Positions 1 to 11,999 of a stretch of 64,000 nt of DNA are shown here, one piece after another. The stretch is from Elysia chlorotica (taxonomy: Eukaryota; Mollusca; Gastropoda; Plakobranchidae): positions 1 to 64,000 of the forward strand of contig RQTK01001030.1 of NCBI GenBank assembly GCA_003991915.1, written 5' to 3'. The notes under the pieces were generated by a model. That model did not search any database and was not told where the DNA came from. It worked only from the letters and a program-made list of their open reading frames with translations. The first letter of the stretch is position 1; every line of letters starts with the position of its first letter. Both the position numbers and the translations under genes were made by a program.

Positions 1-139
1 TTCTTGAGGATGATCGGCTCAATCTGGCCCTGGGGCGTCCTCAGAGTTCCGACCAGGTCCACCACGTCCGCCTCGGTGATCTTCAGGGAGTACTCGGCAC
101 AGTTGCCCAGAGACAGGGTGGACCTCTTCCTGCCCTCGC
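1..139 (-). CDS. Filamin exon (start of an Ig repeat), partial at window edge
   Basis: This exon codes for 45 visible residues of a filamin, an actin cross-linking scaffold built from immunoglobulin-like repeats. Read on the minus strand it starts after a CCCCACCCCAG acceptor in phase 1 and continues past position 1. The first codon is completed by the last G of the exon at 4103-4276, giving the seam KISG/EGRKRS. The peptide then reads STLSLGNCAEYSLKIT and DLVGTLRTPQGQIEP. This is the filamin pattern of a linker followed by strand A-B (S-L-x-I-T-E-x-D) and the T-x-R-T-P-x-G loop. By position it corresponds to the start of the repeat equivalent to vertebrate repeat 20. No stop or frameshift is seen. 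Third codon positions are GC-rich against an AT-rich intron, which supports coding. The family call is secure; the repeat number is from remembered vertebrate filamins and less sure. Confidence 0.93.
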
Positions 140-3100
140 CTGGGGTGGGGCGAACAATGATCATTGATAGCCATGGTTAAAATGGGAAGAGAGTACACAA
201 AAAGGTATTACAAAAATAATACAAAGTGGGGCGGGGAGGCAGGCAATTTCACGACATAAACATTTCCATATCTTTTTGCTGATTTTAAACCGTTCGGCAT
301 CTTTGAAAAGTCTTTTGAGTTTCAAATGCTTTTATTTCGTAGCGTATTTTTAAACAACAATTAGTGATGCACCCACATTCATTACGTGCTCAATTTATGT
401 GCATTCTAAACACCTGTCCACATCAGATGAAAATAAAAAGTCGAAAACACTTAGATAAAAGCCATTTTGCGTTGGAATCTTTAACACAGATTCCATCGTA
501 AATTGTTATTTATTGTCCTTAAAAAGTTTTAAACAAAATATTTTAAATGGTGAGATATTTGTTGTGAAAGTGTAATGGCAGATGTAAGTATTTACAGACA
601 ATAAAATAATGTTGCAATGTAATAAGGAAAGACTGGTTATTGAAATAGAGAGTAATTTTAGAACCAAGATAGTGCAGCTCAAAGCAACTGGTCTTTTAAC
701 TTCATGACTGTGTTGTATTTAAGACATCATTGATATTGTGGGCATGACAAAAGCAAACGTTAAACTTGAGGGACAATTACAGTTAGCAGGTTTGTCTGTT
801 GTGTCATATTTTACTATTTCAGAGAAGTGGTTTTTAGATTATTAATAATAAGCACAACAGAAAATTTGAAACAAATTTCAATACTAATCGAACTTCTTTC
901 GTTACTCCAGTTGGTTGTGCTTTCTATTTCGAAAGTAAGTGCATATGGCATACAATACATAATTTTTATAGACGAATATGAGTACAAAACATAAAGACAT
1001 AGAAACAAAAGGACCAAGGCAATAGTATTTAAAATAAAAAGAAATGGTGCAATTGTATGCAAAATTAAGCGGTTAAAATGACTTAAGACTTTGGATAACT
1101 TTAAGAAGGGGTAGCAATTCTGGAACTTGAGATGGCGACACGAGGTTTCACGTTGTTTTTAAACTTTAATAGCAATTTCGATTTTAATGTTTGATAAACG
1201 TAAAACCAGCTCAGTTTTTCCAACTGCGATTCATATTTTATTAGGTGACGTATGTCCAAGCAAAGACAATGATATTGTGGTAAACAAAATATTAAAGAAC
1301 GTTAAACGCAAAAGAACAAGAAAATAAAAGACATGGGATAGCAAGAAACTAAAAAATAAAAGACATGGGATAGCAAGAAACTAAAAAATAAAATAAAATA
1401 CAGGTGCAAAAAGACTTGAACACAAAGTTACCATTGTTATGAAGGCTAGAATTAAGTTCTAAAGCCGACTAACCAGGAAAGCATTAAGCATCAGGCACAA
1501 TAAAAGTAAAATGAAATAAGATAAGCAATGCGCCATTTACGATTTATCAACATTATCCCATGCTCTGTCAAGGTTTAAGCTTTGAAGATTCATTTACGCC
1601 AATGTAACAACATTATTATAGAAGCGGTTTTCATTTAATAAAGCGACAGTTGTTGTTATTGCATAGGTTGTGCTGGCAGCCAAAACAGTTTGTAGTCAGG
1701 TGAGTTAAATAAAACGCGATCGTTATCTATCTTAGAGCTTAATTTGAATCCATCAATGATAAAAAATGAAATTATAAATATTTCTGTTACAATCTGCCCA
1801 GCCATGGCACATCCAAGTGCAGCTCATTCAAAGAGAAAAATGGCACAATACTTAACAGTATCACCTAGATCTGAAACAAAGAGAAGTTAGGGTTGTTGGT
1901 TTTCTTTGTCTGCACGACTCAACGTTCGAAAAAAATTATTCATTTCTTAAAACTACCTAATCAAGAACCTAATTCGAACTTTACAGCTTGTCAAAAGGCT
2001 CGGGACTTTGAATGCTGATGCACTTTGCAGTTAGCAGATAAACTGAGAGACAAACAATGCTAGGTGTCTCTAACAAACACTATTTTCTTGGTCTTCTACG
2101 TTAGTTAACTCTCCAAAACGAATAATAAGAGGCTGTTATAGATATTTGAAATAGTTTTTACATCTAAAACCGACGTGTGATAAAATATACCTTTGAATTA
2201 TGCAAATTGCGCCATGACACTCACAGTGATGACTTTTTTTCTCGAAAAATTAGACATAAACGAATAAACTGATAGGTAGCAAGATTGGCTGAAGTTTTAG
2301 GTAAACACCATTTTTTAAAACCTCCTAGCTTTACCAAGGGGGCGGGGTTCATACAAACGATAGCGTTATACTAACATCAAATTTTTATGGAGAAAAACAG
2401 TAAAAACTAGGGAATTAACAGTCATGTCAAGGCTAAAGCAGAAAAATATAACATAAATAAATAAATACTTGCGTTTCTTGCCTAACGCAAGTCTAATCTA
2501 AACTACATGTAGCTTAACATTCGAGAAGACTACTGCAAAAATCCAAAAACAGAAGAAAAATGAACTGAAAACTGAATAAATAATAAGTAATGAAATGAGT
2601 TTCTTTTCTGTAAAAATAAACTAAAATGCGACACAAAAAATCAGATCGACATATAGACAGGTGGAGGCAGAGAGAGAAAGAGGCAGAGGGAAAGAGTGAT
2701 TGAGAGAGGGTAGAGGGATGAATGAGAAAGAGAGAGTTTTTGCGAGATGCTTACTAGTCAAAGTGTTTAAAAGTTTATATCTTTAGCTGACAGGAATTTG
2801 AAATCTTTCGGTAATCACAAATAAACAACTTATGTTTTCTAAGATTTTCAGAGTCTAGCTTGCAATGTTGTGTTCTCAAAATTCGAGATAAGGCAAGATT
2901 ATATGGTACAAAGACATGTGTTCATACTACAAAATTATTTTCCTAAAAAGATGCAAATACGAATGAACTGCACAGCTATATATAGCCTGCTGTCATTGGC
3001 ATCGAGTAAAATTGTATGAACAGGTGCTAGATCAAAACTCTACATGCTTCTTTTTATTGATACAAGTTGCAATAATATTTTCACAACAAATACGTAAGCT

Positions 3101-4102
3101 AACAAGCTAAGACCCAATTCCAATTTTATGATGTCCCAAATAAGTTTAGACTAAAAATTCTTGGACATGCTAGGCGGAGCGGGAAGTTGAAAGAAATGTG
3201 CAATCTATAGCCACGACAAAGGGAGTATGATGCGCAAACAACGATTGCTACTCAGACAATATTTTTTCGTTGTGCTAGTAATATTGCCACGACGCCAACT
3301 TGGGAGAAGAACGTCTAAGGTGAAACGTTAAGTCACAACCACATGTTGCACGCTAAAACGGCACGAAAAATAAGTATAATCGTCTTAACACAAAGATGCG
3401 GGAATCCCTGAACCATGATTCTAGCTTCACTACTAATCTCACACATGCACCGATTGGAAAAAGTCATGGGGATTTATTAGTTTCAACCGGGAAGTTTTAA
3501 ATACCAAAGGGCTGCAGGTACAAAGTGGGTTCTCTAAAACTAAACGCAGGAGACAGAGGGAAAGTCACTCAACATAGAAAAATAAATAAATTAATGTATA
3601 TACATAAAAAAAAACAACAAGTAAACAGCACAACAGCAACAAAAAGCTAAAACAAAAAAAATTAAAAAAAAACCGTCAACGGTTTCTCCATATATACCAA
3701 CAATATCTTTACACCTCTCACCTTATGGAGAACAAAACAAAACAAACAAAAATAAAAAAAGAAGAAACAGTGGAACAAAGTAGAAATTTATCTGAATTCT
3801 GGAGTGTTGCTTTTATACCACGCTTAACACGTTGGAGTCCTAATCGATGGTTATTTTCATCTCTTTCAGAGATTTTTGACAGATAATTTCAATAATAATG
3901 AGGTGTAAGTACTGTGCTTAATATGCAGTATTAAAACCGCTGTTTACTTCCTACATAGTAAGTACAACGCCACGGTAAGCTAACAACTCGTCCTATAAAA
4001 CGCTAATAAAAAGGCTTAAGACGAGTTGTAAGCTAACAGTAACACGACGTTCGACCCTCGACCACTAAACGGAGATTGGACTTAATCAGTCGTAGCACCC
4101 AC
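140..4102 (-). other. Filamin intron between the two leftmost exons
   Basis: This is a 3.96-kb intron bounded on the minus strand by a GTGGGT donor (4102-4097) and a CCCCAG acceptor. It is AT-rich with no supportable ORF. It holds a 32-bp direct duplication (about 1321-1390), a purine-rich GA stretch (about 2658-2740) and A-rich AAAC/AAAT runs (3590-3770). I see nothing else in it. Confidence 0.85.
1321..1390. repeat. 32-bp tandem duplication
   Basis: A unit containing AGACATGGGATAGCAAGAAA occurs twice with a 32-bp offset and no differences in the core. It lies inside a filamin intron and looks like a recent slippage duplication. Confidence 0.85.
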
Positions 4103-4276
4103 CAGATATTTTGCAGACAAAGGGCGAGCCTTTGATGGGCTTGCCGTGGTACTTGATGTTGATGTTGTAGGCGCCAGGCGTCATGGGCCTGAAGCTCAGG
4201 TTAGCAGAGCCGTCTGGGTTGTCCTTCCTCTGAACGTCAATCTTGGATGGGCCGTCAATCTTCACGTCGATGTCCT
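4103..4276 (-). CDS. Filamin exon (bulk of one Ig repeat)
   Basis: This 174-bp internal exon (58 codons, phase 1 at both ends) has a CCCTGCAG acceptor upstream and a G|GTGGGT donor downstream. It encodes DIDVKIDGPSKIDVQRKD, then NPDGSANLSFRPMTPGAYNI and KYHGKPIKGSPFVCKIS. These are filamin repeat hallmarks: the V-x-I-x-GPSK loop (strands C-D), x-DGS/T (strand E), P-x-x-P-G-x-Y (E-F) and the closing G-S-P-F (strand G). The split first codon is completed by the A ending the 129-bp exon, giving Lys. It therefore supplies strands C to G of the repeat whose A-B strands come from the duplicated exon. In the predicted short product it covers residues 87-144. Unlike its neighbour, it is present only once. 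No disruption is seen. Confidence 0.95.
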
Positions 4277-4401
4277 CTGCAGGGTGGTGGGACGACAGGA
4301 GATTGGGGGACAAAGGCAGGGGGGAGGAAGAGGGAGGGAGGGAAAAGTTTACAAATGGTTGGGTGAAAGAAATAGGGTGTGTAAAAGAGTGAGTGGTAGG
4401 T

Positions 4402-4442
<41 letters not shown>

Positions 4443-4451
4443 GAGAGAGAG

Positions 4452-4499
<48 letters not shown>

Positions 4500-5603
4500 T
4501 ATAAATGATTAGACGTTTCGAGGAATAAGTATTAGTTTAATGGCAATTTAGCACTTCGTTTTGCAATTACAATTTATTCTTAGCACGCCTTCTTTCTACA
4601 TAGAGTGATCACCGGGAAGGAACACCACGTTTGTTGTTATTGGTGCTCAGAAACAGTAACCTGGATATTTATCTCCAAGTTATTGTTTTTTACATTTTAT
4701 TTTTCGTTTTAGATGGACGCTGGATCTAAAAATCTCATTGCATACAACAAACTGCAGAATTAATGTTTTGTGTGTCGGTAAAATATGAACTGGCGGCATG
4801 TTTATTGAATAATTAACGATTGCATAACATAGACAAATGTTATTGCTTAATACACTTTTCATTGTTTTAACTACTGCAAAACACATCAAATCTTCTTAAC
4901 CATCCGTAGAATATAAAAAAAGGAAGCAATAACACCTAAATCAGTACAACTCTTTCAAGAAAAGGCATCTGAAAAAAACCCTTTAGCTTTACCTCATTGA
5001 AAGTATTAATAATTAGCAGGTACGAAAACATGGCTAGCAACACATAATGAATATTACTGATCTTAACTTCACCAAAGGCCGCCAGCATCTTAGTCATCAA
5101 ACATGGCTGCCTCAGCAGATTGTCGCACATGTGTTGCAAGTTACGTTGACTGTTGTCTACCGTAGGCCTAATAATGGACAATAGTGCTTGAAATTATCTT
5201 AAACCTTTTTCTTCAATTACAGTTTCACCTTTTCCAGCTAGCGATGCATTTAGTTATTACAATTAAGTACTTCTCGAGTACTTCTTGAGAGAGCGCAAAC
5301 AAGATAATAATAAATCACCAGGTAGGATTTTGAAGTACCACCAGAGACAAGAGATTTTAACCAATTATTTCACAAAAAATAACTCACAATGGTACTGATA
5401 CGGGGGTCTGGCGAGACGGGTGCTCACTCTATTTCTTTCTTGAAATTAAGGCCTTTGAGTAAAAATTTCATTCTGAGTGTTTACATATGTTTAAAGAAAA
5501 AAGCAACCGCCTTGATTATTCTAACTTAATACGCAAAATGTTCCCCGTGAAAGCTCTCGCTTTTTCACACTATCTGGTACCACTATGGGTACAGTGTACT
5601 TAC
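4277..5603 (-). other. Filamin intron downstream of the duplicated exon
   Basis: This 1.33-kb intron has donor GTAAGT (5603-5598) and acceptor CTGCAG. It contains a GA microsatellite at 4403-4498. From about 4498 leftmost it consists of the first copy of the 1.87-kb tandem duplication. No ORF in it is convincing. Confidence 0.85.
4403..4498. repeat. (GA)n microsatellite at duplication boundary
   Basis: An almost pure GA tract with a few interruptions. It marks the left edge of the first 1.87-kb duplicate. The two other duplicate edges also carry GA/GATA tracts, so these repeats probably mediated the duplication. Confidence 0.95.
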
Positions 5604-6270
5604 TGGCTGTGCCCTGCTTGGCAACCACTGTAAAGCTCTCCTCCTCTCCACTCAGTCCTCCGACCAGACCAGTACCGAACGCGGTGATGAAGCTGCCGTT
5701 GATCTTGTCCACGACACACGAGAAAGGAGAACCTGTGGATAGGTAGACAGACACGAAATTAATGGAAATAGTAATCATGGGTGAGAACAGTTAGAAGTGG
5801 GTCTATGACACTACAGTATGAGGTTATTTTGGCGAGATAAATAACATGTTGGATCAAAGACAAACATGATATTACATTCATTTCCAAGGACGCAGGTCCA
5901 AAAACATGGGTCATCAGCTGACATCAGTAATATTATTAAGTGTAAAAACAGTTAAAACAAAATGTTATTTATTGTTAATTGTCAAGGATTCTCGTCAGAG
6001 GTAAGGCATACCATTGCCATAACTAATGCGATCATATTGGCCGTGGACAGTCACTATTAGGCCTGTCACAATGACAGTCACCGTGGCAGTCATCTTTCAA
6101 AGTAACCATGAGTATGAACCATGTCAGTCTTCCATACAGAGGCCAAATATAATCAAAACGTTTTCCACAATTAGGCACTTTAAGACAGACATCCAAAAGA
6201 ATCACTGCATGACAATAAGCCATGGGTCTTATATTTAAAATAGATATCCTGTACAATTACTTAGAGGTAG

Positions 6271-6340
<70 letters not shown>
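4498..6340. repeat. Tandem duplication I, copy A (contains filamin exon)
   Basis: This 1.87-kb block is repeated directly at 6361-8175. Shared landmarks include GATTA-ACGTTTCGAGGAA at the left end, the filamin exon in the middle (offset 1871), and CTTATATTTAAAATAGATAT followed by a GATA tract at the right end. Divergence outside the exon is roughly 6-13% plus indels by eye. Confidence 0.93.
5604..5732 (-). CDS. Filamin exon, duplicate copy 2 (downstream copy)
   Basis: This 129-bp exon (43 codons, phase 1 both sides) has acceptor CCACAG and donor CCA|GTAAGT. It encodes SPFSCVVDKINGSFITAFG and TGLVGGLSGEEESFTVVAK, ending QGTA. The first residues close one filamin repeat (G-S-P-F strand G). V-D-x-I-N followed by A-F/Y-G-x-G-L is the signature linker and strand A of the next repeat, as in vertebrate repeats 18-19. 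The copy at 7475-7603 encodes the identical peptide with three synonymous differences. Length and phase allow it to be used, skipped or exchanged without frameshift. Including both copies would put a second strand G plus strands A-B into the protein and should wreck the Ig fold. Mutually exclusive use, or use of only one copy, is therefore the likely arrangement. Confidence 0.93.
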
Positions 6341-6351
<11 letters not shown>

Positions 6352-7474
6352 AAGAAAGAGAGCATATACATGATTAAACGTTTCGAGGAACAAGAATTAT
6401 TTCAGTGGCAATTTATAAAGTTGTTTTGCATTTACAGCTTGATTTTAACACGACCTCTTTCTATCTAGAATAATCACCGGAAAGGGACACCAAGTTTGTG
6501 GGTACTCAGAAACTGTAACCAGGATATTTATCTCCAAGTTTTTTTTTAATTTTATTTTTCGTTTTGAATGGACGTTGGATCTAAAAAAACTCATTGCATA
6601 AAACAAACTTAAATGTTTTTACCGTTGTTAGTAAATTATGCAATGTGGTCATGTTCATTCAAATAATTAACGATTCCATTATTCTTAACGAAGACATATG
6701 TTATGGCTTAATATATTTTTCATTTTTGTTGTTTTGAATACTGAAAAATACCAAATATTCTTAACCATCCATACAATATAAAAAGCAAATTATTATCTTA
6801 ATCGGTATAGATTTCTGCTGAGAACTCTTTCAAGAAAAGGCATCTGAAAAAAAACCCATTTAGCTTGATCTTATTGGCTAAATTAATGATAAGCAGGTAC
6901 ACAACATGACTAGTAAAACACTTGAACACTACCTATTTTAGCTTGACTAAGGGCCATCAGTCATCAAACATGGCTGCCTCAGCAGTTTCTTGTACTTGTG
7001 TTGCAAGGTTATGTTCACTGTTGTCTATCGTAAGCCTACTATTGAGCAATGGTGGTTGAAATCATCTTCGACTTTTTTCAATTACATTTTACATAACCAG
7101 CTAGCGATGCCTTTAGTTATTACAGCTAAGTATTACTCGATTGCTTCTTGAGAGAGCGCAATTCTGCAAACAAGATAATAATAAATCACCAGGTAGGATT
7201 TTGGGGTACCACCAGAGACAAGAGATTTTAACCAGATATTTCACAAAAACAGCTCACAATGGTACTGATACGGGGGTCTGGCGAGACGGGTGCTCACTCT
7301 ATTTCTTTCTTGAAATTAAGGCCTTTGAGTAACATTTTCATTCTGAGTGTTTACATATGTTTAAAGAAAAAAAGCAACCGCCTTGATTATTCTAACTTAA
7401 TACGCAAAATGTTCCCCGTGAAACCTCTGACTTTTTCACACTCTCTGGTACCACTATCGGTACATTGCACTTAC
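5733..7474 (-). other. Intron between the two duplicated filamin exons
   Basis: This 1.74-kb spacer has GTAAGT donor and CCACAG acceptor. It holds the (GATA)n/(GA)n tract at 6271-6360 and the junction between duplication copies. No branch-point overlap or too-short intron is evident that would sterically force exclusive splicing, so exclusivity would need another mechanism. Confidence 0.8.
6271..6360. repeat. (GATA)n then (GA)n microsatellite
   Basis: About 15 GATA units run into about 15 GA units. The tract lies exactly at the junction of the two 1.87-kb duplicates. Confidence 0.97.
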
Positions 7475-8141
7475 TGGCTGTGCCCTGCTTGGCAACCACT
7501 GTGAAACTCTCCTCCTCTCCACTCAGTCCTCCGACCAGACCAGTGCCGAACGCGGTGATGAAGCTGCCGTTGATCTTGTCCACGACACACGAGAAAGGAG
7601 AACCTGCGGATAGGTAGACAGGGGCGAAATCAATGGAAATAGTAGTCATGGGTCAGAACAGTTAGAGGTGGGTCTATGACACTACAGTATGAGGTTATTT
7701 TGGCGAGATAAAGAACCTGTTGGATCAAAGACAAACATGATATTACATTCACTTCCAAGGACGCAGGTCCAAAAACATGGGTCATCAGCTGACATCAGTA
7801 ATATTATTATGTGTAAAAACAGTTAAAACAAAATGTTATTTAATGTTAATTGTCAAGGATTTCCGTCAGAGGTAAGGCATACCATTGCCATAACTAATTC
7901 GATCATATTGGCCGTGGAAAGTCACCATTAGGTCTGTCACAATGACAGTCACCGTGGCATTCATCTTTCAAAGTAACCATGAGTATGAACCATCTCAGTC
8001 TTCCATATAGAGGCCAAATATAATCAAAACGTTTTCCACAATTAGGCACTTTAAGACAGACATACAAAAGAATCACTGCATGACAATAAGCCATGGGCCT
8101 TATATTTAAAATAGATATCCTGTCCAATGACTTAGAGGTAG

Positions 8142-8172
<31 letters not shown>

Positions 8173-8175
8173 CAG
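6361..8175. repeat. Tandem duplication I, copy B (contains filamin exon)
   Basis: Direct copy of 4498-6340 with the filamin exon in the same relative place and a shorter GATA/GA tract at its right end (8141-8222). Order and orientation are conserved throughout, so this is a simple head-to-tail duplication. Confidence 0.93.
7475..7603 (-). CDS. Filamin exon, duplicate copy 1 (upstream copy)
   Basis: The 129-bp twin of 5604-5732, first encountered in transcription. Acceptor TCCGCAG and donor CCA|GTAAGT are intact. It encodes the same 43-residue segment (SPFSCVVDKINGSFITAFG onward). Three bases differ from the other copy, in Gly, Ser and Phe codons, all silent. The phase-1 join to the exon at 23478-23607 gives GVDGSPFSC, restoring the canonical V-x-GSPF end of a filamin repeat. 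Its A at the 3' end joins the exon at 4103-4276 equally well. The two copies are therefore interchangeable at the protein level, and any difference between them must lie in splicing or regulation. Confidence 0.93.
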
Positions 8176-8222
8176 AGAGAGTGATAGAGAGAGAGATATA
8201 GAGGGAGAGGGAGAGAGAGAGG
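8141..8222. repeat. GATA/GA microsatellite
   Basis: Four to five GATA units followed by an interrupted GA tract at the right end of duplication I copy B. Confidence 0.95.
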
Positions 8223-8287
8223 ATTATAGAGAGCTTTCAGATAATATCCGATGGAATGACGTGTATGTGTCATATTCCGATAGATCC

Positions 8288-9788
8288 TTCTGTTTGTTTG
8301 TCTGTCTGTCTGTCTCTATCTATCTATCTATCTCTATTTCCTATTTCTCTCTCTCATAAATACACTATCTATATCCTCCCCAAATCTTTCTTTTTGTCAT
8401 GCCTTATTTTCCGTATCACAATAAAAAAATTCGAACATTACTTTTATTCATTGTGCCTCAAGCTAAATTTTCCTACATTGACCAGTCAAATAACCGACCT
8501 CTTCTATCCACATATCTGGTTTTTTTGTTGTTGTATTATTCACGTAATAATCTGCCTTTCTTTTTTAAAATATGCTCCTACCTTTTAACAATTTTTGGAA
8601 ACAAAATGAAAATGCTAAACTCTTACGCATAACTATGTTATTTAGGTCTAAGAATACGTTTATTCAAGGCTGAATGATAGAAATAAAGCAATTTAATTGT
8701 ACACGAGTTGGGTTGAAGTTGGGCGTATGAGCAAGATTGATGCTAAAATGAGTTATATGTCTTTTTATACCTAAAATTTGGGCGTTTGCATATTTAGAAC
8801 TAAAATTAGGGATACACCAACAAGTTGTTCTTTACATCAACTTGAACATACTTAAAGAAAACTTTATTCTAGACACCTGTAATACCTGTACCTGTACCAA
8901 TTTTTTCACTTAAAACTTCTGAGCAAGCTAATATCGCACAAAACAATCTTGGGTTGGAATTTCAATGGTTGCCAAAAATCTAGTTTTGGGCCGATTTACT
9001 AGGTAAAGACAATGCTGCGATTAAGTTTCTTCTCTATATCTAAGTTCGCCCACGTTAGATAGTGCACCCCGGGATCGCTGGGAAAAACCCACTTGCCAAC
9101 ATTGTCCAGATTCTAAGGACTGTTTGCCACTAAGGAATCCAGGAGCCGCAAACAATGGAGTCAAATTTCTTAAGGGGGGAATTACTCTACTCGAGATCAT
9201 CTGTTACGGTGTCTGGGTATAAGTAAGTAATCTGTAGATGTACACTTCCATAGAGTTGCACGAATCACCGACTGTTCAACCCAAAACACATGAATATGCC
9301 TATGCAGCAGCAGACTTGTAGAGAGTACCCATAAATCATTCTGAGATAAGCTATTGTTCTTGGTTGGATACATGCATGTAAAGAAATGCACATGTAGCTA
9401 AAATATTGCAACCATCGCTATCCAGACTTTCTGTTGAAGTTGTTAGTCAGTTGCCATCGTCTACATACATTATACATGTTGAAATTAAATAATCTCTCTG
9501 AAACAATGAAATTTGGTTGTTGTTTTTTATGAGGTTTGGAGAAAGAAAATTCAATTCGAACAGAGTGATCTAAAAAGAAGAAACAATGAGACGGAATCCG
9601 TTGTCTCTGAAATTTTGAATGCCTGGTGTTTTAAGTGTCTCGTTGAACAACGGTTAAATAATTATTCTTGCCACCACACCAAAAATAATGCAATGTTTGC
9701 AAGGGACCAAATCAAGTGTTTAAATGTAAAGGCGTCTACAAGACAATTTGTTGGCTGTAAAGATGTTTTTCTGACTATAATCTCTCTC

Positions 9789-9838
<50 letters not shown>

Positions 9839-10115
9839 TATCTATCCATCTACCTATCTAACTGTTTCAATCTTGCTCCTTAAAAGAATTCTACATAAAA
9901 ACTCCATAAAGTTTCACATTGAAACATAGATCTAAAATGTAAGCGTAGTCTTTTTATATTAAGCACAACGACCTTCAGCAAGACGAACTTCCGAGTTTGC
10001 TACTAAGTGAAAGTGACTGGCGCCCAGGGGAAATAATCCGCGGGAATGCAGCGCATCCTACTTGGCAAGTTCCCACTCACAGGTCAGAAAACACGCATAT
10101 CGCCTGGACTTTTAT
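8288..10115. repeat. Tandem duplication II, copy A
   Basis: This block of about 1.83 kb is repeated at 10116-11999. It begins at a TGTC/TATC tract and ends with CGCCTGGACTTTTATC. Identity varies strongly along its length: the last ~140 bp are identical, about 9040-9360 is near 95% identical, and other parts are clearly more diverged with indels. It contains its own CT tract (9780-9840). Confidence 0.9.
9780..9865. repeat. (CT)n / TATC microsatellite
   Basis: A CT run of about 50 bases with a few interruptions, followed by short TATC units, in duplication II copy A. It has a counterpart at 11630-11712. Confidence 0.95.
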
Positions 10116-11656
10116 CATCTGTTTGTCTGTCTGTCTGATTCTCTCCATCTCTCACTATTTCCCTCTCTTACAAATACACTATCTACATCCTCCCCAAATC
10201 GTTCTTTTTGTCATGCTTTATTTACCCGTATCACAATGAAAAATAATATACTTTTATTCATGGTGTCTTAAGTTAAATATTCCTGCATTGACCAGTCAAA
10301 CAACCGACCCCTTCTATCCACCAATTTGATTGTATATTGTGGTATTATTCACATAATCAAGTGCCTTTCTTTTTTCAAAATATGTTTCTGTTTCTGCGGT
10401 TTCACATTTTTTTTAAACAAAATGAAAATGCTAAACTTCTACGCATAACTATGTTATTTAGGTCTAAGAATACGTTTATTCAAGACTGAATGATAGAAAT
10501 AAAGCAAATAATTTACACGAGTTGGGTAAAAGTTGCAAGATTGATGCTAAAATGAGTTATGCCTTTTATCCCTAAGATTTATTGCAGATAATCCGGGACC
10601 ATGTTGGGCGTTTGCATGTTTTGAATTAAAATAAGGGATACGTCCTCATAACATCAATCTGAACATACTTAAAGAAAACTGTATTCTAGAGACCAGTAGT
10701 ACCTCTATCCGTACCAATTATTTTACTTAAAACTTCTGAGTAAGCTAATATCGCACAAAATAATCTTGAGTTGGAATTTCAATGGTTGCCACAAAATCTA
10801 GTATTGGACCGATTCACTAAATAAAGACAATGGTGTGATTTTGATTCATCTCTATATCTAAGTTCGCCCACGTTAGATAGTGCACCCCGGGATCGCCGGG
10901 AAAAACCCACTTGCCAACATTGTCCAGATTCTAAGGGCTGTTTGCCACGGAGGAATCCAGGAGCCGCAAACAATGGAGTCAAATTTCTTAAGGGGGGAAT
11001 TACTCTACTCGAGATCATCTGTTACGGTGTTTGGGTATAAGTAAGTAATCTGTAGAAGTACACTTTCATAGAGTTGCACGAATCACCGACCGTTGAACCC
11101 AAAACACATGAGTATGCCTATGCAGCAGCAGACTTGTAGAGAGTACCCATAAATTATTCTGAGATCATCTTTTGTTCTTGGTTGGATACATGCATGTAAA
11201 TAAATGCACATGTAACTTAAAACACTGCAGGTAAATGATTACCGCCAACGCTATCCAGCATTTCTGTTGGAATTGTTTATTCAGTTGCCATAGTTTACAT
11301 AATTATATTATAGATATTGAAATTTAAAAATATCTCTGAAACAATAAACTTTGGCTATTGTTTACAATGAGATTTGGACTTGGAGGGAAGAAAATTGATT
11401 TCGAACAGAGTGATCTAAGAAAGAAGTAACGAGGAGGCGGAATCCGCTATCTCTTTAATCTTGAATACCTGGGTTTTTAGTGTATTGTGGGATAATGGTC
11501 AAATATTCTGGCTACCACACCACAAAAACCCAATGCGAATAATTGTTTGCAATGGACCTAATCAAGTGATTAAATGCAAAGGCGTCTACAAGTCAATTTG
11601 CTGTCTGTAAAGATGTTTTTCTCACTATAATCTCTCTCTTCTATCTTTCTTTCCTT

Positions 11657-11712
<56 letters not shown>

Positions 11713-11999
11713 ATCAATTTATCCATTTATCTAAATGTTTCAATCTTGCTCCTTTAAAAATAAAAGATGTGTACATACTCCATAGGGTTTTACATTAAAC
11801 ATTAAATCATAGATCTAAGAATGTAAACGTAGCTTTTTATATTAAGCACAATGGCCTTCAGCAAGACGAACTTCCGAGTTTGCTACTAAGTGAAAGTGAC
11901 TGGCGCCCAGGGGAAATAATCCGCGGGAATGCAGCGCATCCTACTTGGCAAGTTCCCACTCACAGGTCAGAAAACACGCATATCGCCTGGACTTTTATC
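10116..11999. repeat. Tandem duplication II, copy B
   Basis: Direct copy of 8288-10115. Both ends are recognisable: TGTTTGTCTGTCTGTCTG at the left and ACGCATATCGCCTGGACTTT at the right. After 12000 the sequence becomes unique, so 11999/12000 is the outer breakpoint. The unit length is almost the same as that of duplication I although no sequence similarity between I and II is obvious. Confidence 0.9.
11630..11712. repeat. (CT)n microsatellite
   Basis: Pure CT run of about 50 bases preceded by an interrupted CT/TTTC stretch in duplication II copy B. Confidence 0.95.
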
